From positions 1 to 64,000 of the forward strand of contig PNAI01000023.1 in NCBI GenBank assembly GCA_003169835.1: DNA of 64,000 bases, written 5' to 3'. The notes under the pieces are model-generated. The model worked only from the letters and a program-made list of their open reading frames with translations. It did no database searches and had not been told where the DNA came from. Each line of letters starts with the position of its first letter. Position 1 is the stretch's first letter. Both the position numbers and the translations under genes were made by a program. The stretch is from Hyphomicrobiales bacterium. Its GTDB lineage: Bacteria; Pseudomonadota; Alphaproteobacteria; Rhizobiales; Xanthobacteraceae. Positions 7,720 through 16,592 of the stretch are shown one piece after another.

Positions 7720-7986
7720 ATGTCAAGTTCAAAGCAAACTCATTCATCGCGCGAACCGGTTGCCGAACAAGAGCAGAAAAAAGTCGCATTAAGCTATCTG
7801 CATGAAGCGTGGGCGGAAGCCCGGCTTGATGGTGTCGATGACGATTGCATGGCGCAGGCCTGCTTGTTCGCCGCTTTCGCGGAACTGGTTTCGACTTATG
7901 GCGAGAACGCGGCGGCCGCTTATGCCGAAAAACTCGCCTCTCGTATCAACAACGGCGAATTCACGATCGATCTGTCGCGCCAGTAA
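7720..7986 (+). CDS. Hypothetical protein, 88 aa
   Basis: I do not recognise the family. The product begins MSSSKQTHSSREPVAEQEQKK and continues as a helical soluble protein (YLHEAWAEARLDGVDDDCMAQACLFAAFAELVSTYGENAAAAYAEKLASRI). No signal peptide or membrane segment is seen. No ribosome site precedes the ATG; instead a terminator hairpin ends nine bases upstream, so expression may depend on readthrough or on an internal start. Confidence 0.6.
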   Translation: MSSSKQTHSSREPVAEQEQKKVALSYLHEAWAEARLDGVDDDCMAQACLFAAFAELVSTYGENAAAAYAEKLASRINNGEFTIDLSRQ

Positions 7987-8002
7987 TTCCGGCTGAACAA
8001 TT

Positions 8003-9340
8003 TTAGTCTTGCGATAGCGCATCGGCAAAGCGCACGGCTTCGCCTTGCGAAGGCGTGACGACCTCGCCCTGCCACATCACCTTGCGCCCGCGCACGAAGG
8101 TGCCGACCGGCCAGCCGGTCACGCCCACGCCGTCATAGGGCGTCCAGCCTGAGCGCGAGGCAATCCATTTATTTGTGATGGTCTCATGCCGTTTGAGATC
8201 GACGATGGTCAGATCGGCGTCGTAGCCGACCGCGATGCGGCCCTTGCGCGCGATGCCATAAATCCTCGCCGGACCGGCACTGGTGAGATCGACAAATCTT
8301 AACAACGAAAGGCGCCCGGCGTTGACGTGATCGAGCATGATCGGCACGAGCGTCTGCACGCCGGTCATGCCGGAGTGGGATTTCGGATAGGGATTAGCCT
8401 TCTCTTCGCGGGTATGCGGCGAGTGATCCGAGCCGACGTTGTCGATGATGCCTTGCGCCACGCCGCGCCAGATGCCGTCGCGATGGGTCGCATCGCGCAC
8501 CGGCGGATTGAGCTGGGCGAGCGTACCGAGCCGCTCGTAGCACTCGGGCGCTGCAAGCGTGAGGTGGCTTGGGGTCGCCTCCGCCGTGGCGACGTCCTTG
8601 TGGTCCGCAAGGAATGCGATCTCCTCCTTGGTCGTGACATGCAGCACATGGACGCGTTTGCCGGTCTCGCGGGCGAGTGCAATCAAACGCTGCGTACACA
8701 TCAAGGCTGCCGTCGCGTCGCGCCATACCGGATGCGAGCGCGGATCGCCCTCGACGCGCAGATGCATGCGCTCACGCAGGCGGTATTCGTCCTCGGAATG
8801 AAAGGCCGCGCGGCGGTGAATAATTTTGAGAATATTGCGCACGCCCTCGTCGTCCTCGACCAGCAGCGAGCCAGTCGACGAGCCCATGAATACTTTGACA
8901 CCGCACACGCCGGGAAGGCGTTCCAGTTCAGCCAACTCGTACGTGTTCTCGCGCGTGGCGCCGACATAGAACGCAAAATCGCAATGCATGCGATGATGCC
9001 CGCGCTTGACCTTGTCGGCGAGCGCATTCGCCGTGACGGTGAGCGGGTCGGTATTGGGCATCTCGAATACCGCCGTGACGCCGCCCAGCACCGCGCCGCG
9101 CGAGCCGCTCTCGAGGTCTTCCTTGTGGGTCAGGCCGGGCTCGCGGAAATGGACATGGCTGTCGATCACGCCGGGCAATATGTGAAGGCCATGGCAGTCG
9201 ATGGTTTCGGCGGCTTGAGCACTGGCAAGCGCGCCGATCGCCGCAATCCGGTCGCCGGCAAGCCCTAAGTCGCGCACGCCCTCACCGTCGTGATTGACGA
9301 CAGTGGCGCCTTTGAGGATCAGATCGTAAGTCTGGGCCAT
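8003..9340 (-). CDS. pyrC: Dihydroorotase
   Basis: This 445-residue class I (long) dihydroorotase closes N-carbamoyl-aspartate to dihydroorotate in pyrimidine synthesis. The metal-site residues of the amidohydrolase fold are all visible: H62 and H64 in SHVHFREPG, K149 in VKVFMGSS (the lysine normally carboxylated to bridge two zincs), H181 in FHSEDE, H234 in VLHVTT and D305 in GSDHSPH. Length is normal. An alternative in such amidohydrolases is an allantoinase or hydantoinase, but the FREPGLTHKED stretch favours dihydroorotase. It is divergent from ygfZ across 111 bases. Confidence 0.88.
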   Translation of the reverse strand: MAQTYDLILKGATVVNHDGEGVRDLGLAGDRIAAIGALASAQAAETIDCHGLHILPGVIDSHVHFREPGLTHKEDLESGSRGAVLGGVTAVFEMPNTDPLTVTANALADKVKRGHHRMHCDFAFYVGATRENTYELAELERLPGVCGVKVFMGSSTGSLLVEDDEGVRNILKIIHRRAAFHSEDEYRLRERMHLRVEGDPRSHPVWRDATAALMCTQRLIALARETGKRVHVLHVTTKEEIAFLADHKDVATAEATPSHLTLAAPECYERLGTLAQLNPPVRDATHRDGIWRGVAQGIIDNVGSDHSPHTREEKANPYPKSHSGMTGVQTLVPIMLDHVNAGRLSLLRFVDLTSAGPARIYGIARKGRIAVGYDADLTIVDLKRHETITNKWIASRSGWTPYDGVGVTGWPVGTFVRGRKVMWQGEVVTPSQGEAVRFADALSQD

Positions 9341-9360
9341 CGAAACTGCACGTATTCCAA

Positions 9361-9384
9361 TCGGCGCCCTTGAGGGGGCGCCGA
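9361..9384. repeat. Perfect inverted repeat between pyrC and ygfZ
   Basis: TCGGCGCCC and GGGCGCCGA (nine-base arms, six-base loop) lie 20 bases upstream of the pyrC start and 68 bases upstream of ygfZ. There is no T run, so it is not a terminator. It could be a leader hairpin in the pyrC mRNA or an operator. Confidence 0.45.
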
Positions 9385-9451
9385 CAGCGCCTTACGTTCC
9401 AACACGAACCTTGGCAATAGTCTTGGCAATCGTTCCGGCAACAGGAATTGC

Positions 9452-10351
9452 ATGAAAGCAGCGCTTCTCCCCGATCGCGGCGTGGTCAAGGTTGCCGGCG
9501 ATGACGCGCGCAATTTCCTCAATGGGCTGTTCACCGCCGATATCGGCAAGATGACGCCCCATACGCCGCGCTTTACTGCGCTGCTCACCCCGCAGGGCAA
9601 GATCATCGTCGATTGTATTGTGGCGGAGGCACCGGCCGAGGACGGCGGCGGCTTCTTTCTCGATTGTCCGCGCGCGCTGGCCGGCGATCTGGTGGGGAAA
9701 CTCAATTTCTACAAGCTGCGCGCCAAGGTGATGGCCGAGGATCTTTCCGCGACGCTCGGCGTGCTCGCGCTCTGGGACGGCACCGGCACGACCGAATACG
9801 GGCTGTGCTATCCCGACCCGCGCCTGCCGGCGCTCGGCCAGCGCGTCATCCTGCCGCCGCATCTTGTGAAGGAGGCCGCGGCCGATCTTGGTACGAATCT
9901 TGGCGCCGAAGTGGTCGAGGCCAGCGCTTACGAAGCGCACCGCATTGCGCTCGGCGTGCCGCGCGGCGGGCTCGACTTCATGTACGGCGACGCCTTCCCG
10001 CATGAGACCGACATGGACCAGCTCAACGGCGTCGATTTCGCCAAGGGCTGCTATGTCGGACAGGAAGTGGTTTCGCGCATCGAGCATCGCGGCAGCGTGC
10101 GCAAGCGCATCGTGCAGTTCACGACCGATACGTTTGCGCCTGACGCCGGGGTGCCGGTGATGGCCGGCAGCAAGCAGATCGGCATCATGGGTTCGGCCGC
10201 AGGTCCGCAGGGGCTCGCGATGTTGCGGCTCGATTACCTTTCAGACGCGCAGGCGAGCGGTACGCCAATCATGGCTGGCAGCGCGGTCATCCGTCCGTGT
10301 AAGCCCGCGTGGGCGCGCTTCGAATGGCCGGGCGAGAAAGGCACCGCATGA
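9452..10351 (+). CDS. ygfZ: Folate-binding YgfZ/CAF17-like Fe-S cluster assembly factor
   Basis: The 299-residue protein has the glycine-cleavage T-protein-like fold. The signature K198-G-C-Y-x-G-Q-E205 is intact; this cysteine-bearing motif, with tetrahydrofolate, is needed for maturation or repair of certain 4Fe-4S enzymes. RNFLNGLFTADI and LLTPQGKIIVD are also typical. The stop overlaps the ATG of tag by four bases (ATGA), so it heads a run of overlapping genes. Confidence 0.9.
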   Translation: MKAALLPDRGVVKVAGDDARNFLNGLFTADIGKMTPHTPRFTALLTPQGKIIVDCIVAEAPAEDGGGFFLDCPRALAGDLVGKLNFYKLRAKVMAEDLSATLGVLALWDGTGTTEYGLCYPDPRLPALGQRVILPPHLVKEAAADLGTNLGAEVVEASAYEAHRIALGVPRGGLDFMYGDAFPHETDMDQLNGVDFAKGCYVGQEVVSRIEHRGSVRKRIVQFTTDTFAPDAGVPVMAGSKQIGIMGSAAGPQGLAMLRLDYLSDAQASGTPIMAGSAVIRPCKPAWARFEWPGEKGTA

Positions 10352-10956
10352 GCGCGCTCCTCGCCCACGCCGACGGCCTGACCCGATGCGCGTGGCCGAA
10401 GGACGATCCGCTTTATGTGGCCTATCACGACGAGGAATGGGGCGTGCCGGAATACGACGACCGCGCGCTCTATGAAAAGCTCGTGCTCGACGGATTTCAG
10501 GCCGGACTGTCGTGGATCACCATTTTGCGCAAGCGGGAGAATTTTCGCCGCGCGTTCGACGATTTCAAGCCGGAAAAAGTCGCGCGCTACAACAAGCGCA
10601 CGGTCGAAGCGCTAATGAACGACGCCGGCATCGTGCGCAATCGCATGAAGATCGAGGGCGCGGTGCTGTCGGCGCGCGCGTGGCTCGAGGCGATGGAAAA
10701 AGGCGAAGGCTTTTCCGCATTGCTGTGGGGATTTCTCGACGGCAAGCCGAAGATCAACCGCTTCCGTTCGCGCTCGCAGGTGCCGGCTGAGACCGCGATC
10801 TCGCGCGCGATGTCGAAGGAGCTTGCCGCGCGCGGTTTTAAATTTTGCGGACCGACCATCGTCTATGCCTTCATGCAGGCGGTCGGCATGGTCAACGATC
10901 ATCTGGTGAAATGCCATCGGCACGACGTGTTGGTCAAGCTCGACAAGCATCGATGA
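10348..10956 (+). CDS. tag: DNA-3-methyladenine glycosylase I
   Basis: This 202-residue enzyme removes 3-methyladenine from alkylated DNA. The family's zinc ligands are recognisable as Cys14 (RCAWP), His27 (AYHDEEWG), and the C-terminal HLVKCHRHD pair. The base-pocket motifs DEEWGVPEYDDRALYEKLVLDG and QAGLSWITIL are in place. The start ATG overlaps the ygfZ stop and its stop overlaps the next ATG, both by four bases. Confidence 0.93.
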   Translation: MSALLAHADGLTRCAWPKDDPLYVAYHDEEWGVPEYDDRALYEKLVLDGFQAGLSWITILRKRENFRRAFDDFKPEKVARYNKRTVEALMNDAGIVRNRMKIEGAVLSARAWLEAMEKGEGFSALLWGFLDGKPKINRFRSRSQVPAETAISRAMSKELAARGFKFCGPTIVYAFMQAVGMVNDHLVKCHRHDVLVKLDKHR

Positions 10957-11594
10957 AACGATCACCTCCCTCCCCGCCTCTTGCGCGCAAAGGCGCGCAA
11001 AAAACTGCGCAACGCGCATGGCAGCGCATGCTGTCGGGGCGGCGGCTCGATCTGCTCGACCCCTCCGCGCTTGACGTCGAGATTGAAGACATCGCGCATG
11101 GGCTGGCGCGCGTCGCGCGCTGGAACGGACAGACCATCGGCGCGCATATTTTTTCGGTGGCGCAGCACACGCTGCTGGTGGAAGCGATCGCGGCCAAGCG
11201 CATGCCCGGTCTCGACCGGCGGGCGCGGCTCGCACTGCTGCTGCACGATGCGCCGGAGTATGTCATCGGCGACATGATCTCGCCGTTCAAGGCGATCATC
11301 GGCGACGCCTATAAGGGTGTCGAGCAGCGCCTACTGACCGCGATCCATCTGCGGTTCGGCTTACCGGTCAAGCTGCCAGAGGAATTGCGCCGTCTGATCA
11401 AGACCGCCGATCGCGGCGCGGCCTTCCTCGAAGCCACGCGCCTTGCGGGCTTTGAGGTGGCCGAGGCGCGGCGTTTCTTCGGGGCGCGGCCGGTGCTCGC
11501 GGCTGCGGCCGAGCGTGACTATCTGACACCTTGGCCGGCCGAGGTGGCAGAGAGGCGCTATCTCGATCGATTCGTTAATCTCGCGCGCGCGTGA
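10953..11594 (+). CDS. HD-domain phosphohydrolase (YfbR-like)
   Basis: The 213-residue protein has the HD metal site: His72 (VAQHTLLV), His98-Asp99 (LLHDAPEYVIGDMISPFK) and a later Asp in KTADRGAAFLEATRL. The pattern resembles 5'-deoxynucleotidases of the YfbR group. The first 30 residues are basic and probably disordered. Four-base overlaps on both sides place it inside the ygfZ-nadQ run. Substrate not known. Confidence 0.85.
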   Translation: MKRSPPSPPLARKGAQKTAQRAWQRMLSGRRLDLLDPSALDVEIEDIAHGLARVARWNGQTIGAHIFSVAQHTLLVEAIAAKRMPGLDRRARLALLLHDAPEYVIGDMISPFKAIIGDAYKGVEQRLLTAIHLRFGLPVKLPEELRRLIKTADRGAAFLEATRLAGFEVAEARRFFGARPVLAAAAERDYLTPWPAEVAERRYLDRFVNLARA

Positions 11595-12175
11595 CGCTTC
11601 CTGGCACACCGTCCGATCCCTATGATGCCGATCACTATGATGCCGGTCCGGAATTTGGAATGAACGCAATGATCTATGTCAGCTCGCTCGCCCGGTTGCA
11701 CGAAACGGTCAAAAACACCGGCGCGCGGCACATCGTCACCATGCTGCGCGATCCCGACCGGCTGCAGCGGCCGCGGCACATCTCGGCGAAGAATCATCTC
11801 GTGCTTTGCATGGACGACATCACGACGCCGATCGACGGCTACATGGCGCCGAGCGAGGAGCATGTCACGCAGCTGGTCGAATTCATCAAGCATTGGGACC
11901 GCAAGACGCCGCTGGTCATGCATTGCATGGCCGGTATCAGCCGTTCGACCGCTGGTGCCTTCATTGCCGCGTGCGCGCTCAATCCGCAGCGCAGCGAGGC
12001 CGTGATCGCGCAGGCGCTGCGTTCTGCTTCGCCGAGCGCGATGCCGAACATCATGCTGGTGACGCATGCCGATCGGATATTCAAGCGTGGCGGCCGCATG
12101 GTCGAGGCGATCGATACGATCGGTGCGGGAAGCGCCGCGCTCGAGGCCGACCCGTTCCGGCTCGATCTCGAGTGA
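11591..12175 (+). CDS. Tyrosine/dual-specificity phosphatase-like protein
   Basis: The P-loop H111-C112-M-A-G-I-S-R118-S-T is the CX5R phosphatase signature, with Cys112 as nucleophile, counted from a GTG at 11591 that overlaps the previous stop. The general acid is probably in CMDDITTP. Relatives in Hyphomicrobiales start at the equivalent of MIYVSSLARLHETV, that is ATG 11669, so residues 1-26 may not be translated. That extra part contains a short direct repeat (TATGATGCCG twice, 15 bases apart). Substrate unknown. Confidence 0.82.
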   Translation: MTLPGTPSDPYDADHYDAGPEFGMNAMIYVSSLARLHETVKNTGARHIVTMLRDPDRLQRPRHISAKNHLVLCMDDITTPIDGYMAPSEEHVTQLVEFIKHWDRKTPLVMHCMAGISRSTAGAFIAACALNPQRSEAVIAQALRSASPSAMPNIMLVTHADRIFKRGGRMVEAIDTIGAGSAALEADPFRLDLE

Positions 12176-12178
12176 ACG

Positions 12179-13168
12179 ATGGCGGACAGCGCGCTCACGC
12201 CGATCGAAATCGGGCTGACTGCTGCGATTGTCGCGGTGGAGGCGGATGAGCCCATTATCCTGGTCACAGGTGGGAGCGGCACCGGCGCAACAATCCCGGG
12301 ATTGCCGTTCGGTCCGTTCGATCCGATCGCGCATCGCACGCTGGATATTGGCTTGCGCGGCTGGGTGAAGGCGCAGACCGCGCTCACGGTCGGCTACGTC
12401 GAACAGCTCTATACCTTTGGCGACCGCGGCCGGCATGCGCGGCCCGATGACGCCGGCCCGCATATGGTTTCGGTGGGTTATCTCGCGCTCACGCGCGTGC
12501 CCAAAAACGTCGCGGCCTTGCGCGCGGCCGGCGCCGGCTTCGAGCCGTGGTACCGATTCTTTCCGTGGGAAGACTGGCGCGACGGCCGTCCTGCGATTCT
12601 CAACGATGCAATTTTGCCGCCGCTCGAACAATGGGCGCGCGCCGCGGGTCGCGACGATCCGGCACGCGCGGGCGGAAGGCGTGCGCGGCTGCGGCTTTGC
12701 TTCGGCGGCGGTGGCTCGCCCTGGGACGAGGAGAAAGTGCTCGACCGATACGAGCTGCTCTACGACGCAGGATTGGTCGAGGAGGCGCACCGCGATGGCC
12801 GCGAGGCAGCGCTCGCGCGCAGCAAGATGCCGGTGCTTGGCGTGCCAATGCGTTACGATCATCGCCGCATTCTTGCCACGGCAATAGCGCGGCTGCGCGC
12901 CAAGCTCAAATATCGCCCCGTGGTGTTCGAGCTGATGGCGCCTGAATTCAGCTTGACCGAGTTGCAGCGCACGGTGGAGGCAATTTCAGGCCGGCATCTG
13001 CACAAGCAGAATTTCCGCCGGCTGGTCGAGACTGGCGCGCTGGTCGAGCCGACGGGCGAGACAACGGCCGCGACCGGCGGACGGCCGGCGGCTTTGTTCC
13101 GGTTCCGTCACGAGGTGATGCAGGAGCGCCCGGCGCCGGGGCTGCGGCTCGGCGGCCGCACATCGTAA
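12179..13168 (+). CDS. nadQ: NadQ/NrtR-like regulator of NAD synthesis (Nudix-like domain plus winged helix)
   Basis: The 329-residue protein belongs to the COG4111 type. An N-terminal Nudix-fold domain has lost the catalytic box: where REx2EE is expected, IAHRTLDIGLRGWVKAQT is read. This suggests it senses rather than cleaves a ligand. The C-terminal ~80 residues read FSLTELQRTVEAISGRHLHK...NFRRLVETGALVEP...GGRPAALFRF, the winged-helix hallmark of NrtR-like repressors. In alphaproteobacteria this family (NadQ) is assigned to control of nadABC. A palindrome in front of nadA, 6 kb downstream, fits. The gene is three bases after the phosphatase gene. Confidence 0.75.
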   Translation: MADSALTPIEIGLTAAIVAVEADEPIILVTGGSGTGATIPGLPFGPFDPIAHRTLDIGLRGWVKAQTALTVGYVEQLYTFGDRGRHARPDDAGPHMVSVGYLALTRVPKNVAALRAAGAGFEPWYRFFPWEDWRDGRPAILNDAILPPLEQWARAAGRDDPARAGGRRARLRLCFGGGGSPWDEEKVLDRYELLYDAGLVEEAHRDGREAALARSKMPVLGVPMRYDHRRILATAIARLRAKLKYRPVVFELMAPEFSLTELQRTVEAISGRHLHKQNFRRLVETGALVEPTGETTAATGGRPAALFRFRHEVMQERPAPGLRLGGRTS

Positions 13169-13224
13169 CCGCACTTCCTTACATCCACGCGCTGGCCTAG
13201 CATCGCCTCCACCAGGGGGCCGCC

Positions 13225-15954
13225 ATGGAATTCCTTCCAATTCTCGTATTGCTGCTGTTGGCATTTCCAATCATTGCTATCATGGCGTTGGTCAAAGCCT
13301 CGAATGTGAGTCACAGGATGCGCCAGATAGAGGAGCGCTTCTTGGCGCTCGAGCGGCGGATCGCTGGGGCTCCGATTGCGGCGGCAGCAGCTCCACTCCA
13401 CGGCGCGGCCGCACCGCCACCAGTGGAAGCACCGCAACCGGTCGAGGACTCTCCGCCAAGATTTCGCGATGAGGCGAAAACGCCAGAACCTGCGATGGCG
13501 GCGGAAGGTGCGCCGGATATGGCGCCGCCGTTTCCATCAAGCGTTGCCCCTAAAGCGCCCGCACCGAGCCTCGAGGAGCGCTTCGGCACCCGCTGGGTGG
13601 TTTGGGTCGGCGGCCTGGCGCTTGCGCTGGGCGGCATCTTCCTCGTGCGCTATTCGATCGAACAGGGTTTGATCGGGCCGGGCGTTCGGGTGCTGCTCGG
13701 CGCGCTGCTCGCGGCGGGTATCGTCGCCGCAGGCGAATGGCTGCGCCGGCAGGAGAATATTTCCGGCGTCGCCGGCCTGCCCTCAGCGCATATTCCCAGC
13801 ATCCTGACCGCGGCCGGCACAACCGTGGCCTATGCTACGGTCTATGCATCTTACGAGCTGTACGGTTTTCTTTCGCCCGCGGTTGCCTTCATTCTGCTCG
13901 GCGTCGTAGCGCTGGCGACGCTCGCGGCCGCGCTGCTGCATGGACCCGCGCTCGCCGCGCTCGGGCTGGTCGGTGCCTATGTGACGCCGCTTCTGGTTTC
14001 CACCGCCACGCCGAATTACTGGGCGCTCTACCTTTATCTCGCCGTGGTCAGCGCCGCGGCCTTTGCGCTTGCGCGCATGCGATTGTGGCGCTGGCTTGCC
14101 ATCACTGCCGTGGCGTTCGGTTTCTTCTGGATCTTTCCAGGACTGGAAAATGTGCGCTTCGGCGTCACGTTGTCGGCGCATGAATTCCACGCGGTTGCCG
14201 GATTTGCGCTGGTTGCAGCCCTCATCGTGTGCGGCCTGTTCTATGGGCCGCCGGCAGAGCCCGGAAAGATCGATAAAATATCCTCGTTGTCCATTGGCAT
14301 CTATCTCCTGGCCATGACGCTCGTCGCAATCGCAAGCCGGCACGATCCGGAAGCGCTCACCGTGTTCACGGTGCTCGTGGTTGCAACGCTCGCCGTCGCG
14401 TGGCGTACGGAGGCGGCGGCGGCAGCCGTGCCGGTCGCGGCAGCGGCTGCGATGCTGGTGATTATCAGATGGGTGTTCGATGCGGACTTAAGCCGCATGA
14501 TCGCACCCGCGGGCCTGGCCGGTGTGGGTTCGCCGCAGCCGCTACGCGCCGGCGTTGGCGTTTATCTCACCTTGGGCGGCGCATACGGCGCGCTGTTCGC
14601 AGCCGTAGGTTTCTTCGCGCAAGGCTGCTCGATCGCATCGCGGGTGCCGATCCTGTGGAGCGCGTCGGGCGTGCTCGCACCGATCGTAATTCTGATTGCG
14701 CTTTACTACCGCGTCGCAGGTGTCGAGCGCTCAATCCCTTTTGCGTTCATCGCGCTGCTGCTCGCCGCGCTGTTTTCGTATGCGACCGAGCAATTGTGGA
14801 AACGCGATCCACGGCCGGGCCTTGCGACCTCCGGCGCGTTCTATGCCACTGGCGCGGTCGCGGCGCTGGCGCTGGCGCTGACGTTCGCGCTGGAGAAAGG
14901 CTGGCTCACCATCGCGCTTGCGCTGATGGTGCCGGGAATTGCCTGGATTTCCGAAAAGCGGCCGGTGCCGATGTTGCGCTGGCTCGCAGGCGCGCTGGTC
15001 GTCCTCGTGATGGCGCGCATCTTCTACGAGCCGCGCATTGTCGGCGACGACGTGGGTACGACGCCCATCTTCAACTGGCTGCTGTGGGGTTACGGTATTC
15101 CGGCGGCGGCCTTCTGGTTCGGCGGCTACGTACTGCGCAAGCGCGCGGATGACCTCCCCTCGCGCATGGTGGACTCAGCTGCGATCCTATTCACTGTGCT
15201 GCTGGCCGTGCTCGAAATCCGCCACTTTATGAACGACGGCGACGTCTATCGCTCGAGCGGCGGTCTGGCGGAGCTCGCGGTGCAAGTGTGCGTCGGTCTG
15301 GCGATGGCCATTGGTCTCGAACACGTGAGCGAGCGCACCGGAAGCGTCGTGCATAACGTCGGCGCACAGCTGGTTGCCGTGGCAACCCTGTTCGCGATCG
15401 TGTTTGGCTTAGGAATTGCGGCCAATCCGCTGGTGACGGGCGATCCGGTCGGAGGGCTGGTGTTCAATAACATCCTGCTCGGCTACGGCCTGCCTGCCGT
15501 GCTGGCCATCGTGCTGGCGCTCAGGACGCGCGGCCGGCGGCCAAACGGCTACCGTATTTGCGCTGCGGCCATCGCGGTCATCCTCGCCCTGAGCTATCTC
15601 TCGCTCGAGGTGACGACGTTCTATCACGGCCCGGTGCTGACGCGCGGACCTACGACCAACGCCGAGCAGTACACCTATTCGGTGGTGTGGCTGATGTTCG
15701 GGGTGGTGCTGCTGATCGCCGGAATATTCCTGCGCTCGACGCCGGCGCGGCTTGCTTCCGCCGCGATCGTCGCGCTCACCGTCGCAAAGGTGTTTTTGAT
15801 CGACGTGTGGAGCATCACCGGTATCTTCCGGGCACTGTCCTTCATCGGGCTCGGATTGGTGGTGGTGGGCATCGGCCTGCTCTACCAGCGCCTGCTGTTC
15901 CCGCAACGCGCAGCGGCAGCCGGCGCACCCATAGGCGCGCCGCCGGCAACTTGA
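13225..15954 (+). CDS. DUF2339 multi-spanning membrane protein
   Basis: The 909-residue protein has an N-terminal membrane helix (FLPILVLLLLAFPIIAIMAL), a short coiled region (SHRMRQIEERFLALERRI), a Pro/Ala-rich linker to about residue 110, then the conserved LEERFGTRWVVWVGGLALALGGIFLVRYSIEQG block and some two dozen hydrophobic segments. This order is typical of DUF2339 proteins of alphaproteobacteria. The function is unknown; an envelope role is plausible from topology. It stands alone on the plus strand. Confidence 0.85.
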   Translation: MEFLPILVLLLLAFPIIAIMALVKASNVSHRMRQIEERFLALERRIAGAPIAAAAAPLHGAAAPPPVEAPQPVEDSPPRFRDEAKTPEPAMAAEGAPDMAPPFPSSVAPKAPAPSLEERFGTRWVVWVGGLALALGGIFLVRYSIEQGLIGPGVRVLLGALLAAGIVAAGEWLRRQENISGVAGLPSAHIPSILTAAGTTVAYATVYASYELYGFLSPAVAFILLGVVALATLAAALLHGPALAALGLVGAYVTPLLVSTATPNYWALYLYLAVVSAAAFALARMRLWRWLAITAVAFGFFWIFPGLENVRFGVTLSAHEFHAVAGFALVAALIVCGLFYGPPAEPGKIDKISSLSIGIYLLAMTLVAIASRHDPEALTVFTVLVVATLAVAWRTEAAAAAVPVAAAAAMLVIIRWVFDADLSRMIAPAGLAGVGSPQPLRAGVGVYLTLGGAYGALFAAVGFFAQGCSIASRVPILWSASGVLAPIVILIALYYRVAGVERSIPFAFIALLLAALFSYATEQLWKRDPRPGLATSGAFYATGAVAALALALTFALEKGWLTIALALMVPGIAWISEKRPVPMLRWLAGALVVLVMARIFYEPRIVGDDVGTTPIFNWLLWGYGIPAAAFWFGGYVLRKRADDLPSRMVDSAAILFTVLLAVLEIRHFMNDGDVYRSSGGLAELAVQVCVGLAMAIGLEHVSERTGSVVHNVGAQLVAVATLFAIVFGLGIAANPLVTGDPVGGLVFNNILLGYGLPAVLAIVLALRTRGRRPNGYRICAAAIAVILALSYLSLEVTTFYHGPVLTRGPTTNAEQYTYSVVWLMFGVVLLIAGIFLRSTPARLASAAIVALTVAKVFLIDVWSITGIFRALSFIGLGLVVVGIGLLYQRLLFPQRAAAAGAPIGAPPAT

Positions 15955-15977
15955 AATTCAAAGCGAGTGAGAGGCCG

Positions 15978-16478
15978 TCAATTGTTGCGGTCAGCCGTCT
16001 CGAGCGGCCGTTGCGCTCTGGCCGGGCTTGTGGGTTGGATCGGGCTTAAGCGGAGCGGTGTGCCCGCAAGATCAACCCGCGCACTGCGCCGGGTGAAATC
16101 GCAAAAGGCGAAGCCGACGCCCCAGACCGAGCCGCGAAAGCTTTGATGGCTGGTCTTATTGATGTTGAAGCAGGGCTCAAACGGCAAGCCGCGTACGGTA
16201 GCGCAATACGACTCGCCTTTGATCTTGAGCGTGCCGGCCGGGAGCGCGACGTAACGGACCGGGCCATCGCCGCGAAGCTGGATCGAGCCCACGACGGAGC
16301 CGTCGGGATAGATGCGACCTGCGCCGGTCGTGCCTTCAAAACAATTGTAAGCAAAGAGCCTGCCGCTGACGAAGCGCTTGGCCTCATCCGCAGTCATCTC
16401 GGCAGCAACAGCGGGCAGAGCATAAGCAACGCTCGCAACCACGATGGCTATACGCGCCAATTTCCCCGACATCCCCAC
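15978..16478 (-). CDS. Exported hypothetical protein, 166 aa
   Basis: A signal peptide (MGMSGKLARIAIVVASVAYALPAVAA) precedes EMTADEAKRFVSGRLFAYNCFEGTTGAGRIYPDGSVVGSIQ. Four cysteines (YNCFE, SYCATV, EPCFN, AFCDF) probably pair as disulfides. Homologous exported proteins occur in Bradyrhizobium relatives without a named function. The last ~25 residues are polar and probably disordered. Confidence 0.75.
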   Translation of the reverse strand: MGMSGKLARIAIVVASVAYALPAVAAEMTADEAKRFVSGRLFAYNCFEGTTGAGRIYPDGSVVGSIQLRGDGPVRYVALPAGTLKIKGESYCATVRGLPFEPCFNINKTSHQSFRGSVWGVGFAFCDFTRRSARVDLAGTPLRLSPIQPTSPARAQRPLETADRNN

Positions 16479-16592
16479 ACTCCACTTTACGACGCGACCA
16501 CACGAACCGACGTCACGACCAGATTTTTACTGTCTACTTACCATGTGGCGGCCGGATCATGCCTCAACTTCGTAGCCAAATCCTGAACATGT

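Noticed and set aside
8327-9268. Open frame (313 codons) antisense to pyrC
   Set aside because: All dihydroorotase active-site residues lie on the other strand; no start site or domain supports this frame.
9361-9384. Hairpin before pyrC as a terminator
   Set aside because: No T run on either strand and it lies between divergent starts, where no transcript needs to end.
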